Source: Chloranthus sessilifolius (Eukaryota; Streptophyta; Magnoliopsida; Chloranthales; Chloranthaceae). Taken from it: a DNA stretch of 64,000 nucleotides. Location of the stretch: assembly GCA_021018995.1 (NCBI GenBank), contig CM037590.1, forward strand, positions 65,815,597 through 65,879,596, read 5' to 3'. The notes beneath the pieces are model-generated. The model was not told where the DNA came from, searched no databases, and saw only the letters and a list, made by a program, of their open reading frames with translations. Positions 1 to 10,667 of this stretch are shown in pieces. The position numbers and the translations under genes were made by a program. The first letter of the stretch is position 1. Each line of letters opens with the position of its first letter.

Positions 1-389
1 AGATTGCTTGAATAATTGTTTCTTGAGATCTTCTACCTTAGCTCTAAAAACTCGAGCAGTTAGGTCTGGCCGATTTTGAGCCTTTTCTCCTAGTCTTAAC
101 TTCAAGACTATTTCTGTCCATTTTGGATTACACGTTATGGCAAGGAAAAAATCTAGCTTCCCGTATCGTTGTACTAAAGCCATAGAATCTAAATATCTTC
201 GGTTCATGCGCCAATAAATGATGCTAATAGGACTATGCGCTTTCCAGTTTTGCAGCCTCTATGTGTTCCAGCAACTACACTATCGACTATCCCTTGGCAT
301 GAATCAGCTTGAATAGAGTCTTGGTTACTATAGTAGTAACTCATACGCTTTTGGCAGACCCGTATTTGAGTCTTGGTTACTATAGTTAC
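1..389 (-). pseudogene. Helitron helicase-like protein, segment downstream of the Copia insertion
   Basis: Read on the minus strand, this segment gives 'DSIQADSCQGIVDSV', 'NRRYLDSMALVQRYGK', 'ITCNPKWTEI' and 'NRPDLTARVFRAKVEDL'. This is the run that precedes the Rep motifs in plant Helitron proteins. A short deletion near 205-215 (FIG..RRYLD) breaks the frame. It continues off the left edge of the window. The part next to the Copia target (300-389) also contains an internal near-duplication of the word GAGTCTTGGTTACTATAG. Product: rolling-circle transposition initiator/helicase, non-functional here. Confidence 0.8.
385..389. repeat. Left 5-bp TSD of the Copia element (GTTAC)
   Basis: GTTAC lies immediately before the TG of the 5' LTR and is repeated at 6760-6764 immediately after the CA of the 3' LTR. 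A 5-bp duplication is the usual Copia integrase footprint. Confidence 0.95.
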
Positions 390-1359
390 TGTTATATTTA
401 TTATTAATATAATAAATATTTTTAATAATTTAAAGAAAATAAAACTTTATTTGATTTCTTAGTTTTGGGTTGGTTTTTTAGGCAATAGTTATTCTCAAGT
501 TTTATATGCAAATGAATAGTCCCACATTGGTAAAAATAAATAGTGCCTAGGCTATATATAGAACCTTTCACCTTCTATTATTGTTTAACAATAATAAGAG
601 AAGAGTGTGCCTAGCGGCGAGCCGCCGCGTTCGCGCACGCGCGTGCGCGTGGCGATTGGCGTTTAGGCGCATTGGCGCTTTAGGCGCGCACGCACTTTGC
701 ACTTCGCACGTGCGCATCGTCGCAAGGAGAGGTTTGAATTTTTGACCAGGCAGATCCAACGGTCAGATTATTCGTGGGTTGGGTCGGGCCTAATGGGTCA
801 CTATTCAACGGGTCAATTCGGTCTATTGGGCCAAACGGATTGGTCAAACGTTGACCGTTGGACCCAACCGTTTTATAACCGCTTATAAAGGTGTATAACC
901 GTTCGAATTTGAATTGAAAAGTTACAACCTTTCATGCAAGTTGGATGTTGCGGTTGAGATCTTTGAAAGATCTGAGCCGTTCAAAATATGACTGTTGGTC
1001 CAACAGTCATATTGAAATTTCTATATAAGGTGGCCTTAGGACACAGATTGAGATACTCTGAAATCCATCGAAATCCTTGCATAAAACTTGAGAATTCCTC
1101 TTGCTATCTTCTTTTGGTGGTACTCCATCGGATTGAGTTTTCTGGGGCGATCCTCTACTGTTGCAAAGTAACGGATCGCATCCAAGAGATTGGGCTCGTT
1201 GTATCCTGGAAACGTCTCGCTGGAACCCTTTTGCAAACTCGAAGATTTACTCGAGTAGGGAGCGAATAGCGTTTTAAAGACAACGATTACGTGCCTCGAG
1301 TCCAATTCTCTTGCCCTTTTTCATCATTTTCGGATTTCTGTTCTCTGTTTTATCTAACA
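390..1359 (+). repeat. 5' LTR of the Copia element
   Basis: 970 bp, TG...CA ends. Contains a TATATATA promoter motif at 553-560 followed by a strikingly CpG-rich block at about 612-725 in an otherwise AT-rich sequence. Compared with the 3' LTR it retains a GGTCGGGCCTAATG segment near 784 and differs by several small indels. Confidence 0.95.
553..560 (+). promoter_or_regulatory. LTR TATA box
   Basis: TATATATA, about 160 bp into the LTR and followed by a G+C-rich leader. The same motif is present at 5971-5978 in the 3' LTR and in the solo LTR near 43.99 kb, so it is conserved across the family. Confidence 0.6.
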
Positions 1360-1378
1360 ATTTTAAAACGCTATCCTC
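1360..1378 (+). other. Atypical primer-binding-site position
   Basis: Plant Copia elements normally have TGGTATCAGAGC (complement of initiator tRNA-Met) just after the 5' LTR. Here the LTR is followed by ATTTTAAAACGCTATCC. Bases 1362-1374 are the exact reverse complement of LTR bases 1266-1278 (ATAGCGTTTTAAA). This could be a deleted primer site or a self-complementary priming structure. Confidence 0.45.
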
Positions 1379-1385
1379 TTTTATA

Positions 1386-1832
1386 ATGGCTTCAAATCTG
1401 AAAGTGATGACTCGACTTGTCAAATTGGAGCGATTAAGCAACAACTTCGGAAGATGGCAGAAGATACATTTCGTATTGACGACTTTGAAAGTTGCTTATG
1501 TCCTAACCACTCCAAAACCAGCGAACTGAAGATTCGATGGAGAATCTCTTGCCAATGCTCATAAGCGTCGAGAAATGGGAGCAAGATGATTATATCATAA
1601 AGGGCACATTCTCAATATGCTAGCAAATTCTCTCTTCGATGTGTACGAGCATATGCCGTCGCAATGGAACTTTGGAAGGCCGGAGACAAAGTACAAAAGC
1701 AGAAGATGCCGATACAAAGAGCTTCATTGTAAGTCGATATTTAGATTTTAAAATGATCGATAATAAACCGATTCTCGATCAAGTTCATGAGATTGATATA
1801 TTATCGGTCAAATTAATCAAGAGGGCATAAAA
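1386..1832 (+). pseudogene. Copia Gag N-terminal region, broken
   Basis: An ATG at 1386 opens a frame with 'LVKLERLSNNFGRWQ' and 'LTTLKVAYVLTTPKP', the N-terminal Gag pattern of plant Copia elements. It stops at 1527-1529. The continuation is found in another frame at 1639-1830 ('KAEDADTKSFIVSRYLDFKM', 'DNKPILDQVHEI'), the UBN2-type Gag core. At least two frame changes and a stop separate these from the downstream 565-codon frame. Role when intact: virus-like particle shell protein packaging element RNA. Confidence 0.8.
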
Positions 1833-3530
1833 ATGGATCCCATTTTTCACAATCATGCAATTATCCACAAATTGCCTGCCTCATGGAAGGACTGCAGAAA
1901 CACTCTCAAACATAAAAAGAAAGAACTTTCGTTTGAAGAGTTGTGCCACCATCTTCGAGTTGAAGATGAACTTCGTGTTCGCGATAAGAAAGATGAGCAA
2001 TCTCAATTAACTTCAAAGGCTCATATGGTGGAGTGCGTCCAAATCACATGGAAAGCGGAAGGCAACTTCAATTACGATAAGGCTAACAAGAAAATTAAGA
2101 GCCAAGGTCATCAGGGCCAAAAGAAAAAAGGCAGTTGTTATCACTGTGGTAAACCCGGTCACTTCAAAAAGGATTGCAGACTTCTGAAAAGGGAGAAAGA
2201 ATCTCAAGCCAATGTGACCGAAGAAAAGTTTGTAGCCATGATTTCCAAAATCAACATGGTTGGAAGCGAAAAAGACTGGTGGATCGATTCTGGTGCCACT
2301 AGGCATGTTTGTAACTGCCGATCTTTCTTTGCCAACTATGCGGAGGACACAAACGGACAAGAGCTCTTTATGGGGAACGCTTCAACTGCAAAGGTCAAGG
2401 GTTCAGGGAAAATCAATCTTAAATTGACCTCTGATAAGACCCTTACTTTGACCGATGTACTGTATGTTCCTGAGATTCGTAAGAATCTGATCTCGACCAG
2501 TTTACTCAATAAACATGGTTTCAAGTTAGTCTTTGAATCGGATAAAGTTGTAATCACTAAGGGTGGTGTATTTGTGGGGAAAGGATATGTCTGTAATGGG
2601 ATGTTCAAATTGAATGTAATCAATGAAATGCCTTCTTGCGTTTATATTGTTGATTCTCTTTCATTATGGCATGATAGATTAGGGCATGTGAATGCTAATC
2701 GTTTAAATTCTATGATAAAATTAGGATTAATTCCTAGATGCGAGAAAAATATTCATGATAAATGTAGAATTTGCGTTCAAACTAAAATCACTAGAAAACC
2801 TTTCAATAAAGTAGAAAGAAAATCTCATATTTTAGAACTCATTCATTCTGATATTTGTGATTTAAATAGTATTTTAACTAGAGGAGGAAAAAGATATTTT
2901 ATAACATTTATTGATGACTATTCAAAATATACTTATGTTTATTTGTTAAAACATAAAGATGAAGCTTTAGGAAAATTTAGAGCTTATAAAGAAGAAGTTG
3001 AAAATCAGTTAAATTTTAAAATTAAAACTTTAAAATCTGATAGAGGAGGAGAATACACTTCCAATGATTTTAGTGAATTTTGTGAAAATGTGGGGGTCGT
3101 ACATTTTACGACTGCACCTTACACTCCTCAACAGAATGGTACAGCAGAAAGAAAAAATCGAACTTTAATAGAAATGGTAAATGCTATGCTTTTAAACTCT
3201 GGTTTAAATTTAAATTTATGGGGTGAAGCACTTCTCACTGCTTGTCATCTTTTAAATAGAGTGCCACAAAAGAGTTCTAGTATAACTCCCTATGAGTTAT
3301 GGAAGAAAAGGAAACCAAATCTTAAATATCTCAAAGTGTGGGGGTGTCGAGCTCTGGTTAGATTACCAGATCTTAAAAGACCCAAATTAGGTAATAGGGC
3401 CATTGAATGCGTATTTATTGGATACTCATTAACCAATAAAGCCTACAGATTTTTGGTAACTGAATCTAAGGGTGCAATTGATCAAAATAGTATAATTGAA
3501 TCTAGAGATGCTGAATTTTATGAACATTAG
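1833..3530 (+). pseudogene. Copia Gag C-terminus, protease and integrase (565 codons)
   Basis: The longest open frame in the window. Residues 1-60 continue Gag ('IIHKLPASWKD'). A zinc knuckle CYHCGKPGHFKKDC lies at 102-115. The aspartic protease motif DSGATRH is at 152-158. The integrase zinc-binding HHCC set is at H280, H285, C311 and C314. The integrase core has D340, D403 and E439 with the canonical 35-residue D-E spacing ('KSDRGGEYT', 'NGTAERKN'). The frame ends at a TAG before RT, whereas Copia normally encodes one polyprotein, so this is a fragment of a broken polyprotein. The Met at 1833 lies within Gag and is probably not a true start. Confidence 0.9.
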
Positions 3531-3859
3531 TTTTCTTCTATTCCTAGAATTAATGAAAATTCTGATAAAGAAAAATTAATTATAAATTCGAAAATATAGA
3601 AAACACGGATCTCGAAAAAGCAAAAAGAGTGCGAAAAGAAAAACTTTTGGTTCGGATTTTTATATGTTTGTAGTAGAGGAACAAGATCGAACAAGTAAAG
3701 GAAACCATGTTTTCTTTTCATATTGAAAATGATCCATTAACATTTAATGAGGCTATAAAATGCAAGATCTTGCTTTTGGAAGGAAACAATAAATGATGAA
3801 ATAGAATCTATAATGGGTAATAAAACATGGAAACTAGTTGATCTTCTGTAGGATCTAAA

Positions 3860-4462
3860 CCTATAGGTTGTAAATAGATTTTCAACGAAAACTTAAAAGC
3901 TGATGGAACTATAGATAAGTTTAAGGCCCGATTGGTGGCAAAAGGATTTAGACAAAAGGAAGGTATTGACTTTTTTGATACTTATGCACCAGTAGCCAGA
4001 ATTTCAACTATTAGGATCTTAATAGCACTTGCCTCTATTTATCATTTACAAATTCATCAAATGGATGTAAAAACTGCATTCTTAAATGGTGAATTAGAAG
4101 AAGAAGTTTATATGGAGCAACCTGAAGGTTTTGTAATGACCGGACAGGAGCATAAAGTTTGTAAATTAATTAAATCTCTTTATGGTTTAAAACAAGCTCC
4201 TAAACAATGGCATGAAAATTTTGAAAGTGTTATTGTTTCTAACGGTTTCAAAATTAATGAATCTGATAAATGTGTTTATAGTAAATTTTCTGTAAATAAG
4301 AGAGTTATCATATGTTTATATGTAGATGATATGCTTATATTTGGCACTGATTTAGATAGTATAATGGATACTAAATCTTTTCTCTCTTCTAATTTTGATA
4401 TGAAAGATATGGGTAATGCTGATGCCATCTTAGGAATCAAAATAGTAAGAAAGCGACAATGA
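3860..4462 (+). pseudogene. Copia reverse transcriptase fragment
   Basis: Before 3932 the RT N-terminus reads '[19 protein letters not shown]' but with a TAG in place of the usual Trp codon. From 3932 an open 176-codon frame carries '[19 protein letters not shown]', '[13 protein letters not shown]' and the catalytic YVDD at residues 130-133. A frameshift and stop truncate it at 4462. Between 4463 and 4847 the thumb and connection region can be followed only in pieces. Function when intact: synthesis of element cDNA from RNA. Confidence 0.88.
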
Positions 4463-4847
4463 GCTTACTTTAACCGGTCTCATTACATAGAAAATTCTCA
4501 ATAAATTTAATCATTTAGATGGTAAAGCTGCATCTACACCATATGATCCTAGCATCAAACTTGTTTATAATAAAGGTAGATCTGTAAATCAGTTAGAATA
4601 TGCTAGAGTAATCGGTAGTTTGATGTATGCAATGCCTTTGTACTAGGCACGACTTGGCATATGCTTGGAAAATTAAGTAGATATACAAGTAATCCATGTC
4701 ATGATCATTGGAATGCTATATCGTGTATTTAGATATTTAAAAGGAAGTGTACATTATGGATTGCTTTATTACGGTTTTCCTAATGTTTTAGAAGGATCTG
4801 ATGATGCAAGTTGGAATTGATTGAGATGAATCCAAGGCTACGAGTGG

Positions 4848-5237
4848 ATGGGTATTCACTCTCGGTGGTCTTCTGCGGGATCTAAAAAGCAAACATGTAT
4901 TACTCATTCCACAATGGAATCTGAGTTTATTGCCTTAACGGCATGTGGCAAAGAGGCAGAATGGCTTCGAAATTTACTCTTGGAAATTCCTTTGTGGCCA
5001 AAGCCTATGCCACCTATTACAATAAATTGTGATAGTGAGGCTACGAGTGCAAAAGCCTATAATAAAGTTTATAATGGTAAGAATAGACATATTGGTCTAC
5101 GACACCGTTATGTTAGAGGTACTCTCAAGGATGGAGTAATTGGGATAGACTCAATTCGGACCAATAATAATTTGGTTGATCCATTTACCAAAGGACTTTC
5201 TAGAGAATTGGTAAAGAAAACATCTATCGGGATATGA
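4848..5237 (+). pseudogene. Copia RNase H fragment
   Basis: 129 codons containing 'SRWSSAGSKKQTCITHST', the 'STMESEFIALT' catalytic-Glu motif, 'EWLRNLL' and 'KNRHIGLRHRYVR', followed by 'NLVDPFTKGL', the standard C-terminal end of Copia polyproteins. The first conserved Asp region upstream is frame-shifted. The remaining 570 bp to the 3' LTR is untranslated internal sequence. Confidence 0.85.
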
Positions 5238-5798
5238 CTAAAACCATATAGTTGATCACCTATGTAAAAAATCCAACTTAATATTTGTTCACCAAATCCT
5301 TAAGTTCAATGGAAAATCGACATGAGAGTGATGATTAGAAGCACTTTAATTTAGCTAAAATGTCCATCCCAAGACAGGTGTCAAGTGCTTGGAATCTCTA
5401 ATGACAAAGAGAAGGATGAGTACATACTCATAATAAGTCTGTAACATTTTATGTTAATGTGTTTGGTTACAGAAACATATTCGACAGACTTACCTATGTG
5501 AATGTGGAGGTGCGGCCGCTTCCTATGAGATTATGGTTTTTCTCAAAAAAAACATTCATGAAACCAGGGTATAAGCACAAGGCCATAATAGTGCTAGCTT
5601 TATAGAAAACTCGATCTTAAGAAAAATATATGTGTGTTATTTATCCGGTCATGTCATATAGGGTCCTCAGTTCAAGACTATGGTCTCTGTGCACCCTGAT
5701 AAGACTTTGATAAGTTTACACTAAGTGAAGGTTCAAACCCAAAATTTTCATGGTATGCACATATTTTCGGTACCAGTGTCTTTATTTTATTTGAAATT

Positions 5799-5808
5799 TG
5801 TGGGGGAT
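5799..5808 (+). other. Polypurine tract of the Copia element
   Basis: TGTGGGGGAT directly abuts the TG of the 3' LTR, the usual position for the primer of plus-strand DNA synthesis. Confidence 0.75.
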
Positions 5809-6759
5809 TGTTATATTTATTATTAATATAATAAATACTTTAATAATTTAAAGAAAATAAAACTTTATTTGATTTCTTAGTTTTGGGTTGGGTTTTTAGG
5901 CAATAGTTATTCTCAAGTTTTATATGCAAATGAATAGTCCCACATTGGTAAAAATAAATAGTGCCTAGGCTATATATAGAACCTTTCACCTTCTATTATT
6001 GTTTAACAATAATAAGAGAAGAGTGTGCCTAGCGGCGAGCCGCCGCGTTCGCGCACGCGCGTGTGCGTGGCGATTGGCGTTTAGGCGCATTGGCGCTTTA
6101 GGCGCGCACTTTGCACTTCATGCGCATCGCGTAAATGCGAGAGGTTTGAATTTTGACGAGCGGATCCAGCGGTCGGATTATTCGTGGGTTGGGGTCACTA
6201 TTCAACGGGTCAATTCGGTATATTGGGCCAAACGGATTGGTCAAACGTTGACCGTTGGGCCCAACCGTTTTATAACCGCTTATAAAGGTGTATAACCGTT
6301 CGAATTTGAATTCGAAAAGTTACAACCTTTCATGCAGCCGTTGGATGTTGCGGTTGAGATCTTTGAAAGATCTGAGCCGTCCAAAATATGACTGTTGGTC
6401 CAACAGTCATATTGAAATTTCTATATAAGGTGGCCTTAGGACACAGATTGAGATACTCTGAAATCCATCGGAATCCTTGCATAAAACTTGGGAATTCCTC
6501 TTGTTATCTTCTTTTGGTGGTACTCCATCGGATTGAGTTTTCTGGGGCGATCCTCTACTGTTGCAAAGTAACGGATCGCATCCAAGAGATCGGGCTCGTT
6601 GTATCCTGGAAATGTCTCGCTGGAACCCTTTTGCAAACTCGAAGATTTACTCGAGTAGGGAGCGAATAGCGTTTTAAAGACAACGATTACGTGCCTCGAG
6701 TCCAATTCTCTTGCCCTTTTTCATCATTTTCGGATTTCTGTTCTCTGCTTTATCTAACA
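5809..6759 (+). repeat. 3' LTR of the Copia element
   Basis: 951 bp copy of the 390-1359 LTR, with TG...CA ends and TATATATA at 5971-5978. It lacks the stretch around GGTCGGGCCTAATG and has small indels in the CpG-rich block. Confidence 0.95.
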
Positions 6760-6764
6760 GTTAC
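6760..6764. repeat. Right 5-bp TSD of the Copia element (GTTAC)
   Basis: Perfect match to 385-389. Confidence 0.95.
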
Positions 6765-7318
6765 TACCATCTAACATTTTCCCGTATTTGAAACATGTAT
6801 GCATAGTACTCGCAATAAGAAACATATTTAGATCCTTCTTTTTCAGCTCTCCCTGAAGAATGTAGTGGTAAAACATTGATAATAGTATAAAACAAGGCTT
6901 TGGTAGGAAGGGTAACATGTCTTTAGAATGTAATATCGAAGTTTTTTTTTGTACCTTCAACATGTAAGATCTTTGCGAATCTTGTGCTATTTAGGCTTCC
7001 AACACCATTTTGAACGAAGTTGTCACCATTCTATATAAACCGTTGTATCCCTCGATGCCATCCAGTATCTCCAAAAGGGAATAGAAGTGGGTATTGAAGT
7101 GGATCATAATAACCAAAGTTTGGTTGGACCCGATACGACTAACCAAAGCAACCATGAACAAGAATATCCCTATCATGACGAATAATTTCGGTATTTCCCT
7201 CAACCCAAATTGTGGCAACTTGAGATGCAGTGGGGGCATTATACACTCTTTGATCCATACTACAATTTTCTCTAATTACAATAGAGCAGCTATCCATTCC
7301 ACTCACTTCTCGTAAACT
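6765..7318 (-). pseudogene. Helitron helicase-like protein, middle segment
   Basis: Reading down the minus strand from about 7255 gives 'MDQRVYNAPTASQVATIW', 'NTEIIRHDRDILVHG' and 'FGYYDPLQYPLLFPFGDTG', then near 6840-6775 'YCEYYAYMFQIRE'. These match consecutive blocks of plant Helitron Rep/helicase proteins. Stops (one near 7130) and frame changes show it is dead. Next after this segment comes the Copia insertion. Confidence 0.82.
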
Positions 7319-7573
7319 TTAAAGGAATTTTGAATAGGGGTGAACTTGTAGTTTGGAAATCAGTTGTGCGATTATTTCCATATCTAACTCTGGTAGATGG
7401 CGTAACTGATTATCAATTTCGTGCTCAGTGTCGTGGAAATACAATTGTAGAAACTTAGCGGAATTGTTCGCAGGGCTTAATGAGTTGATAAAATGATATA
7501 ATTGCCCATGTACCTTGAATATATATATACCTGTTGTGCAATTTGCAACTCCTTTATCCAATTTCACCCCCAT
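7319..7573 (-). pseudogene. Helitron-like N domain
   Basis: The 84-codon frame contains 'IYIFKVHGQLYHFINSLSP', 'FLQLYFHDTEHEIDNQL' and 'IIAQLISKLQVHPYSKFL', the diagnostic core of the Helitron-like N-terminal domain. It overlaps the next upstream frame by ten bases, which shows a frameshift. Confidence 0.88.
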
Positions 7574-7881
7574 TGAGGTAAAGGAGAAAGCGTTATTGTA
7601 TCCTCGAATATACTGTCGAAAATTAGTCGATCAGATTTGTATCCCATATGTATGTGTCGTATTTGATTCATGCATAATTTGGCTACCCCATTATAACAAC
7701 AGAAAGTAGGTGGTTCACCCTTAAATCGTATCACTTTACAATGATGGCAATTTGGTCCCATCTTCACTTCATGCTCTTCATGACGAAGACGCTTAGGTCG
7801 ATCGATCGTAGAACATGGAGGTACATACCTCCTTTTTTTCAAAGTAAAACCAAGCTCACCTGCTTGACCAATTTTGGACAT
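7564..7881 (-). pseudogene. Helitron protein Cys/His segment
   Basis: 105 codons. 'NCHHCKVIRFKGEPPTFCC' resembles the zinc-binding CxxC...CC stretch that precedes the Helitron-like N domain. It follows the basic N-terminal segment after a gap (7882-8028) that could be an intron or decayed sequence. Confidence 0.7.
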
Positions 7882-8028
7882 TTTAGAAATTAGTATGAAT
7901 GCAATTTCACATTACAATTTCAAATAGTATTTGTAATTTCCTACAGTTGGCTTTTACACACCCTCAAAGTTTCATAAGTAAGGGTCATCCAGTCCTGAAT
8001 GACCAGTTCAATTATTTTTGCATTAACA

Positions 8029-8439
8029 CTAAGTACTTTTGAAAGGGAGGAATAATTTTATGATTAATTGTAATAAGAGTATATGTATATAGCCACACAA
8101 ACCTCCATGCTTGTTGTTGTTCGAATAACATTCATTATTGCTAACGTTCTCCATAACTATCTCAGGAGCAGTCTCTATAATGTCACTGAAGTAGATACAA
8201 GGTTCCTGACGTTGTTTGGAAGAGGCACCCTGAATATCACTTTTGATGGGATTCATTCTCCTTGCATACGCCTCACGCCTTTTTTTTAGCATAGCTTTCT
8301 TCCTCTCAGGTGTGATTGAGGCATACCGTTGGTGATCTCTCTCACGTCTACATTCCCTTTCATCTATTGTTTCCTTTTCTTTTGCGATTCTAAGGTTTGG
8401 GCTCTTATCCATTGCTTTGTAATTCACTTCCCCTTTCAA
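8029..8439 (-). pseudogene. Helitron protein basic N-terminal segment
   Basis: 136 codons. The basic 'RERDHQRYASITPERKKAM' and 'LKKRREAYARR' pattern is typical of the N-terminus of plant Helitron proteins and of the short ORFs derived from them. The start codon is uncertain because the element's 5' end was not found. Confidence 0.65.
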
Positions 8440-9433
8440 AGACGCCCCACAAATTAAAAAATTGTTAGGAGTTTATCTCCCAAATGAACTTGTTAGGTAG
8501 ATGATTATTGTATGATTAGTCCCGTCGTGTAAATGCTATTAGTTGGAATAGGGGTATTGAGCTTTGTGGATGCAATGTCAGATTGCATTTCTTGGAAATG
8601 ACTGGACGACTATTAATTTTTGAGGGGTCTAACACCACTTAAATTTGTTAATGTTTGACAGCTGCCTCGAACACATGCTTTCTAAATTTTTCTTTATAGA
8701 ATTGATTTAGACAACGCATGCAAGCTCCACATAGAACCAAGACAGTGTTTGAGGTTATTTTGGGTTAGTGTTTGAGACACTGCACCTTTCAACTGAATTA
8801 CAACGAGGGTTTTTTTTCCAATAAAGGGTGAGGCCCTAATATTGGAAAGTACTGGAAATGAAATTTGTAAATAAATTTTAATACATGTCGATGTTTGGGT
8901 ATATCTTCTGGGTGGTATGTTAAAACCGGGAGTTCATCTACAATTAACTCCTTTATCTTATCTCTAGTTCATATTTTTTAAAGTTTGCTTCATAAATTTG
9001 TTATTGGAGAGTCATGTTCTAGAAGTAAGTTGCTATAACATTGTATATTAGTAAGCCTGAATTTTCGCTGTTGGTAGGATATTCACTTTCTCAAGGAATA
9101 ATTGATCTGATAGAAAAAAATGCCTATAAAAGGTGTGGTGTTGATGTTTGGTTAGAAATGTTCATGAAAGAACTAAAACAGCTAATATATGATGGATTAC
9201 TAAGGATGAAACAGCTGCTATATGATGGATTACTAAGGGATAAGCACAAGTGCGTGAATGGGAAGAGCAATAAATGGTTGGAAAGAAAAGTCTAAATTAT
9301 GATAGGGGTAGCTTATAATTTTTTTACAGGTTTGTTTTCCCGCATGAACCATTGAACGTATAAGAGTAAATTATGATAGAGGCAGTTTATAATTTTTTTT
9401 ATGGAATTATCATACACCTGATGAAATTTTTTA
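8440..9433. other. No gene seen
   Basis: AT-rich sequence. It may hold the 5' untranslated part of the Helitron, but no terminus or coding motif is recognisable. A near-repeat of an 'ACAGCTNNTATATGATGGATTACTAAGG' type word occurs twice at about 9179-9239. Confidence 0.4.
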
Positions 9434-9660
9434 GGCAACGATAAATCCCTGAAGTGCTCAACTGCACATTAATTGGATAAGCCATACATTCGTCCATTTG
9501 GAAATAGAGTGATGCGATCAAAGATGAAGATAAGGTAAGATAAGATATAAGACATGAAATTAAGCTTACTTTCAAAAATCAATTCAACAAGTTAGAGAGA
9601 ACAATCATAATTCTCACTCCAATTAATGAGCAGTTGAGCACTTCATGGATTTATCGTTGG
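9434..9660. mobile_element. Small inverted-repeat element (MITE-like)
   Basis: Left arm 9434-9477 and right arm 9618-9660 are near-perfect reverse complements (about 40 of 43 positions), starting CAACGATAAATCC at the outer ends. The spacer is about 140 bp. No convincing TSD, so superfamily is not assignable; it may be a captured hairpin rather than a transposon. Confidence 0.55.
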
Positions 9661-10325
9661 ATTCTAAGCAAGAAATAGTGAAAGAAAGAAGGTGCCAAGA
9701 TTTGTTGTAGAGGAAATAAGGCTATGGATTGTGCTAGAGAGGAGTGAAGAGAAACCCAAAGTGCATATCCAAGGAATTAAGTAGTTGGCAATTCCAGTGG
9801 GGATTCGAAGATCTTGGAGAACGTTAATGGCCAGCGATGCCACAAGATCGTCACTGCCCTGGATGTCATCTATGCACATGTGAGGACATTGAATGACTGA
9901 CTTTCAAATGGTTACTCTTTATTTCCTATTTTGTCATTTGTATTATACTTTGATATTTGAAACTTCCTTTTTTTCGTTTTCATAAAATTTCTTTGGTAAG
10001 CGGCTAATTTATTTTATTCTATAAATATAACTGAGATTTTTATATAGGATTAGGGTTTAGGTTTTTTGATTCATCACAGTTCCCTTTTGTATCTACGATT
10101 TACAATCCATGATTTACCATTAGGTTGGTAGTGTAATGGAGTAGTTAGATGCCTTTTATATAGATCATGTTATAAGATCTTGTACAATTTTAATTAAACC
10201 ATAAAAAATAGAAGCAACTAAGAGGGAGAAAGTTTCCACAAAGGCATAAAAAAGCCCATAAAAAAATTTTGAATTTTTTTTTAATAACCCATCCAAACCA
10301 GGAAAAGCGATACCCTTAAAATATC
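9661..10325. other. No gene seen
   Basis: AT-rich. A 71-codon minus-strand frame at 9664-9879 shows no family I recognise. A single telomere-like GGGTTTAGG word near 10047 is not repeated. Confidence 0.35.
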
Positions 10326-10667
10326 CATGATTCCCCGCTCAAAATTTGAAACGAATCAAACCAATACATGAAGAACTTCTATATGGGATGTAAAGGAAAT
10401 TAGTAATGTACCAGATTACAAGCGTCGAACCTTTGAAAGAGGTATGTGCAAGAGAGTTTCTGTTGTGATCGGCTCAATTTGGGTCTTGCTGATGTACCTG
10501 CATGCATGAACACTGCCAACTATTGGGAAGCCTGAAATATATAAATGTGAAATTGATTATAGTGAGTGTAATGCAAAAAACCAGATAATCTATGAAGAGG
10601 AGAGTTTAAAAACCAATACTAAGCAATGAATAATATTGCCGAGACCACGTAGAGTTGCTGCTATAGG
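10326..10667 (+). repeat. Dispersed direct repeat, copy 1
   Basis: About 342 bp that aligns in the same orientation with 20919-21281 over its whole length. Shared words include CCGCTCAAAATTTG, GAAATTAGTAATGTAC, GTCTTGCTGATGTA and ATATATAAATGTGAAATT. Copy 2 has an extra block of about 20 bases containing TTCATCGCTTAGAAGG. No ORF or TSD identified. Confidence 0.75.

Larger units (their letters stand above)
390..6759 (+). mobile_element. Ty1/Copia LTR retrotransposon, structurally complete
   Basis: Two long direct repeats (970 and 951 bp) starting TGTTATATTTATTATTAATA and ending in TAACA flank an internal region that encodes Gag, protease, integrase, reverse transcriptase and RNase H in Copia order. 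A purine-rich TGGGGGAT tract precedes the 3' LTR, and the element sits between perfect GTTAC duplications. All coding regions carry stops or frameshifts, so it is non-autonomous now. LTRs differ by several indels and scattered substitutions, so it is not a very recent insertion. It lies inside the Helitron. Lineage is uncertain; the Gag and RT look Tork-like (inference). Confidence 0.95.
1..8439 (-). mobile_element. Helitron (partial, decayed, split by a Copia element)
   Basis: The minus strand, read from about 8439 down to 1, carries in order the N-terminal parts of a plant Helitron Rep/helicase protein: a basic N-terminal segment, a Cys/His segment, the Helitron-like N domain and the stretch leading to a 'VFRAKVEDLKKQLF' motif. 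The reading is broken by frameshifts and by the Copia element at 390-6759. Rejoining the host sequence at the GTTAC target restores the order of Helitron segments. The rolling-circle endonuclease motifs and the helicase domain would lie beyond the left edge. Neither Helitron end (5' TC, 3' hairpin-CTRR) could be placed, so the right limit is only the start of the recognisable coding region. Confidence 0.82.

Noticed and set aside
1036-1305. LTR ORFs repeated in both LTRs (988-1269, 1036-1305 and the 6388-6705 pair)
   Set aside because: They are conserved only because the LTRs are duplicates; no protein signature and both strands are open.
10044-10065. Telomere-like GGGTTTAGG word
   Set aside because: Only one and a half copies; not an interstitial telomere array.
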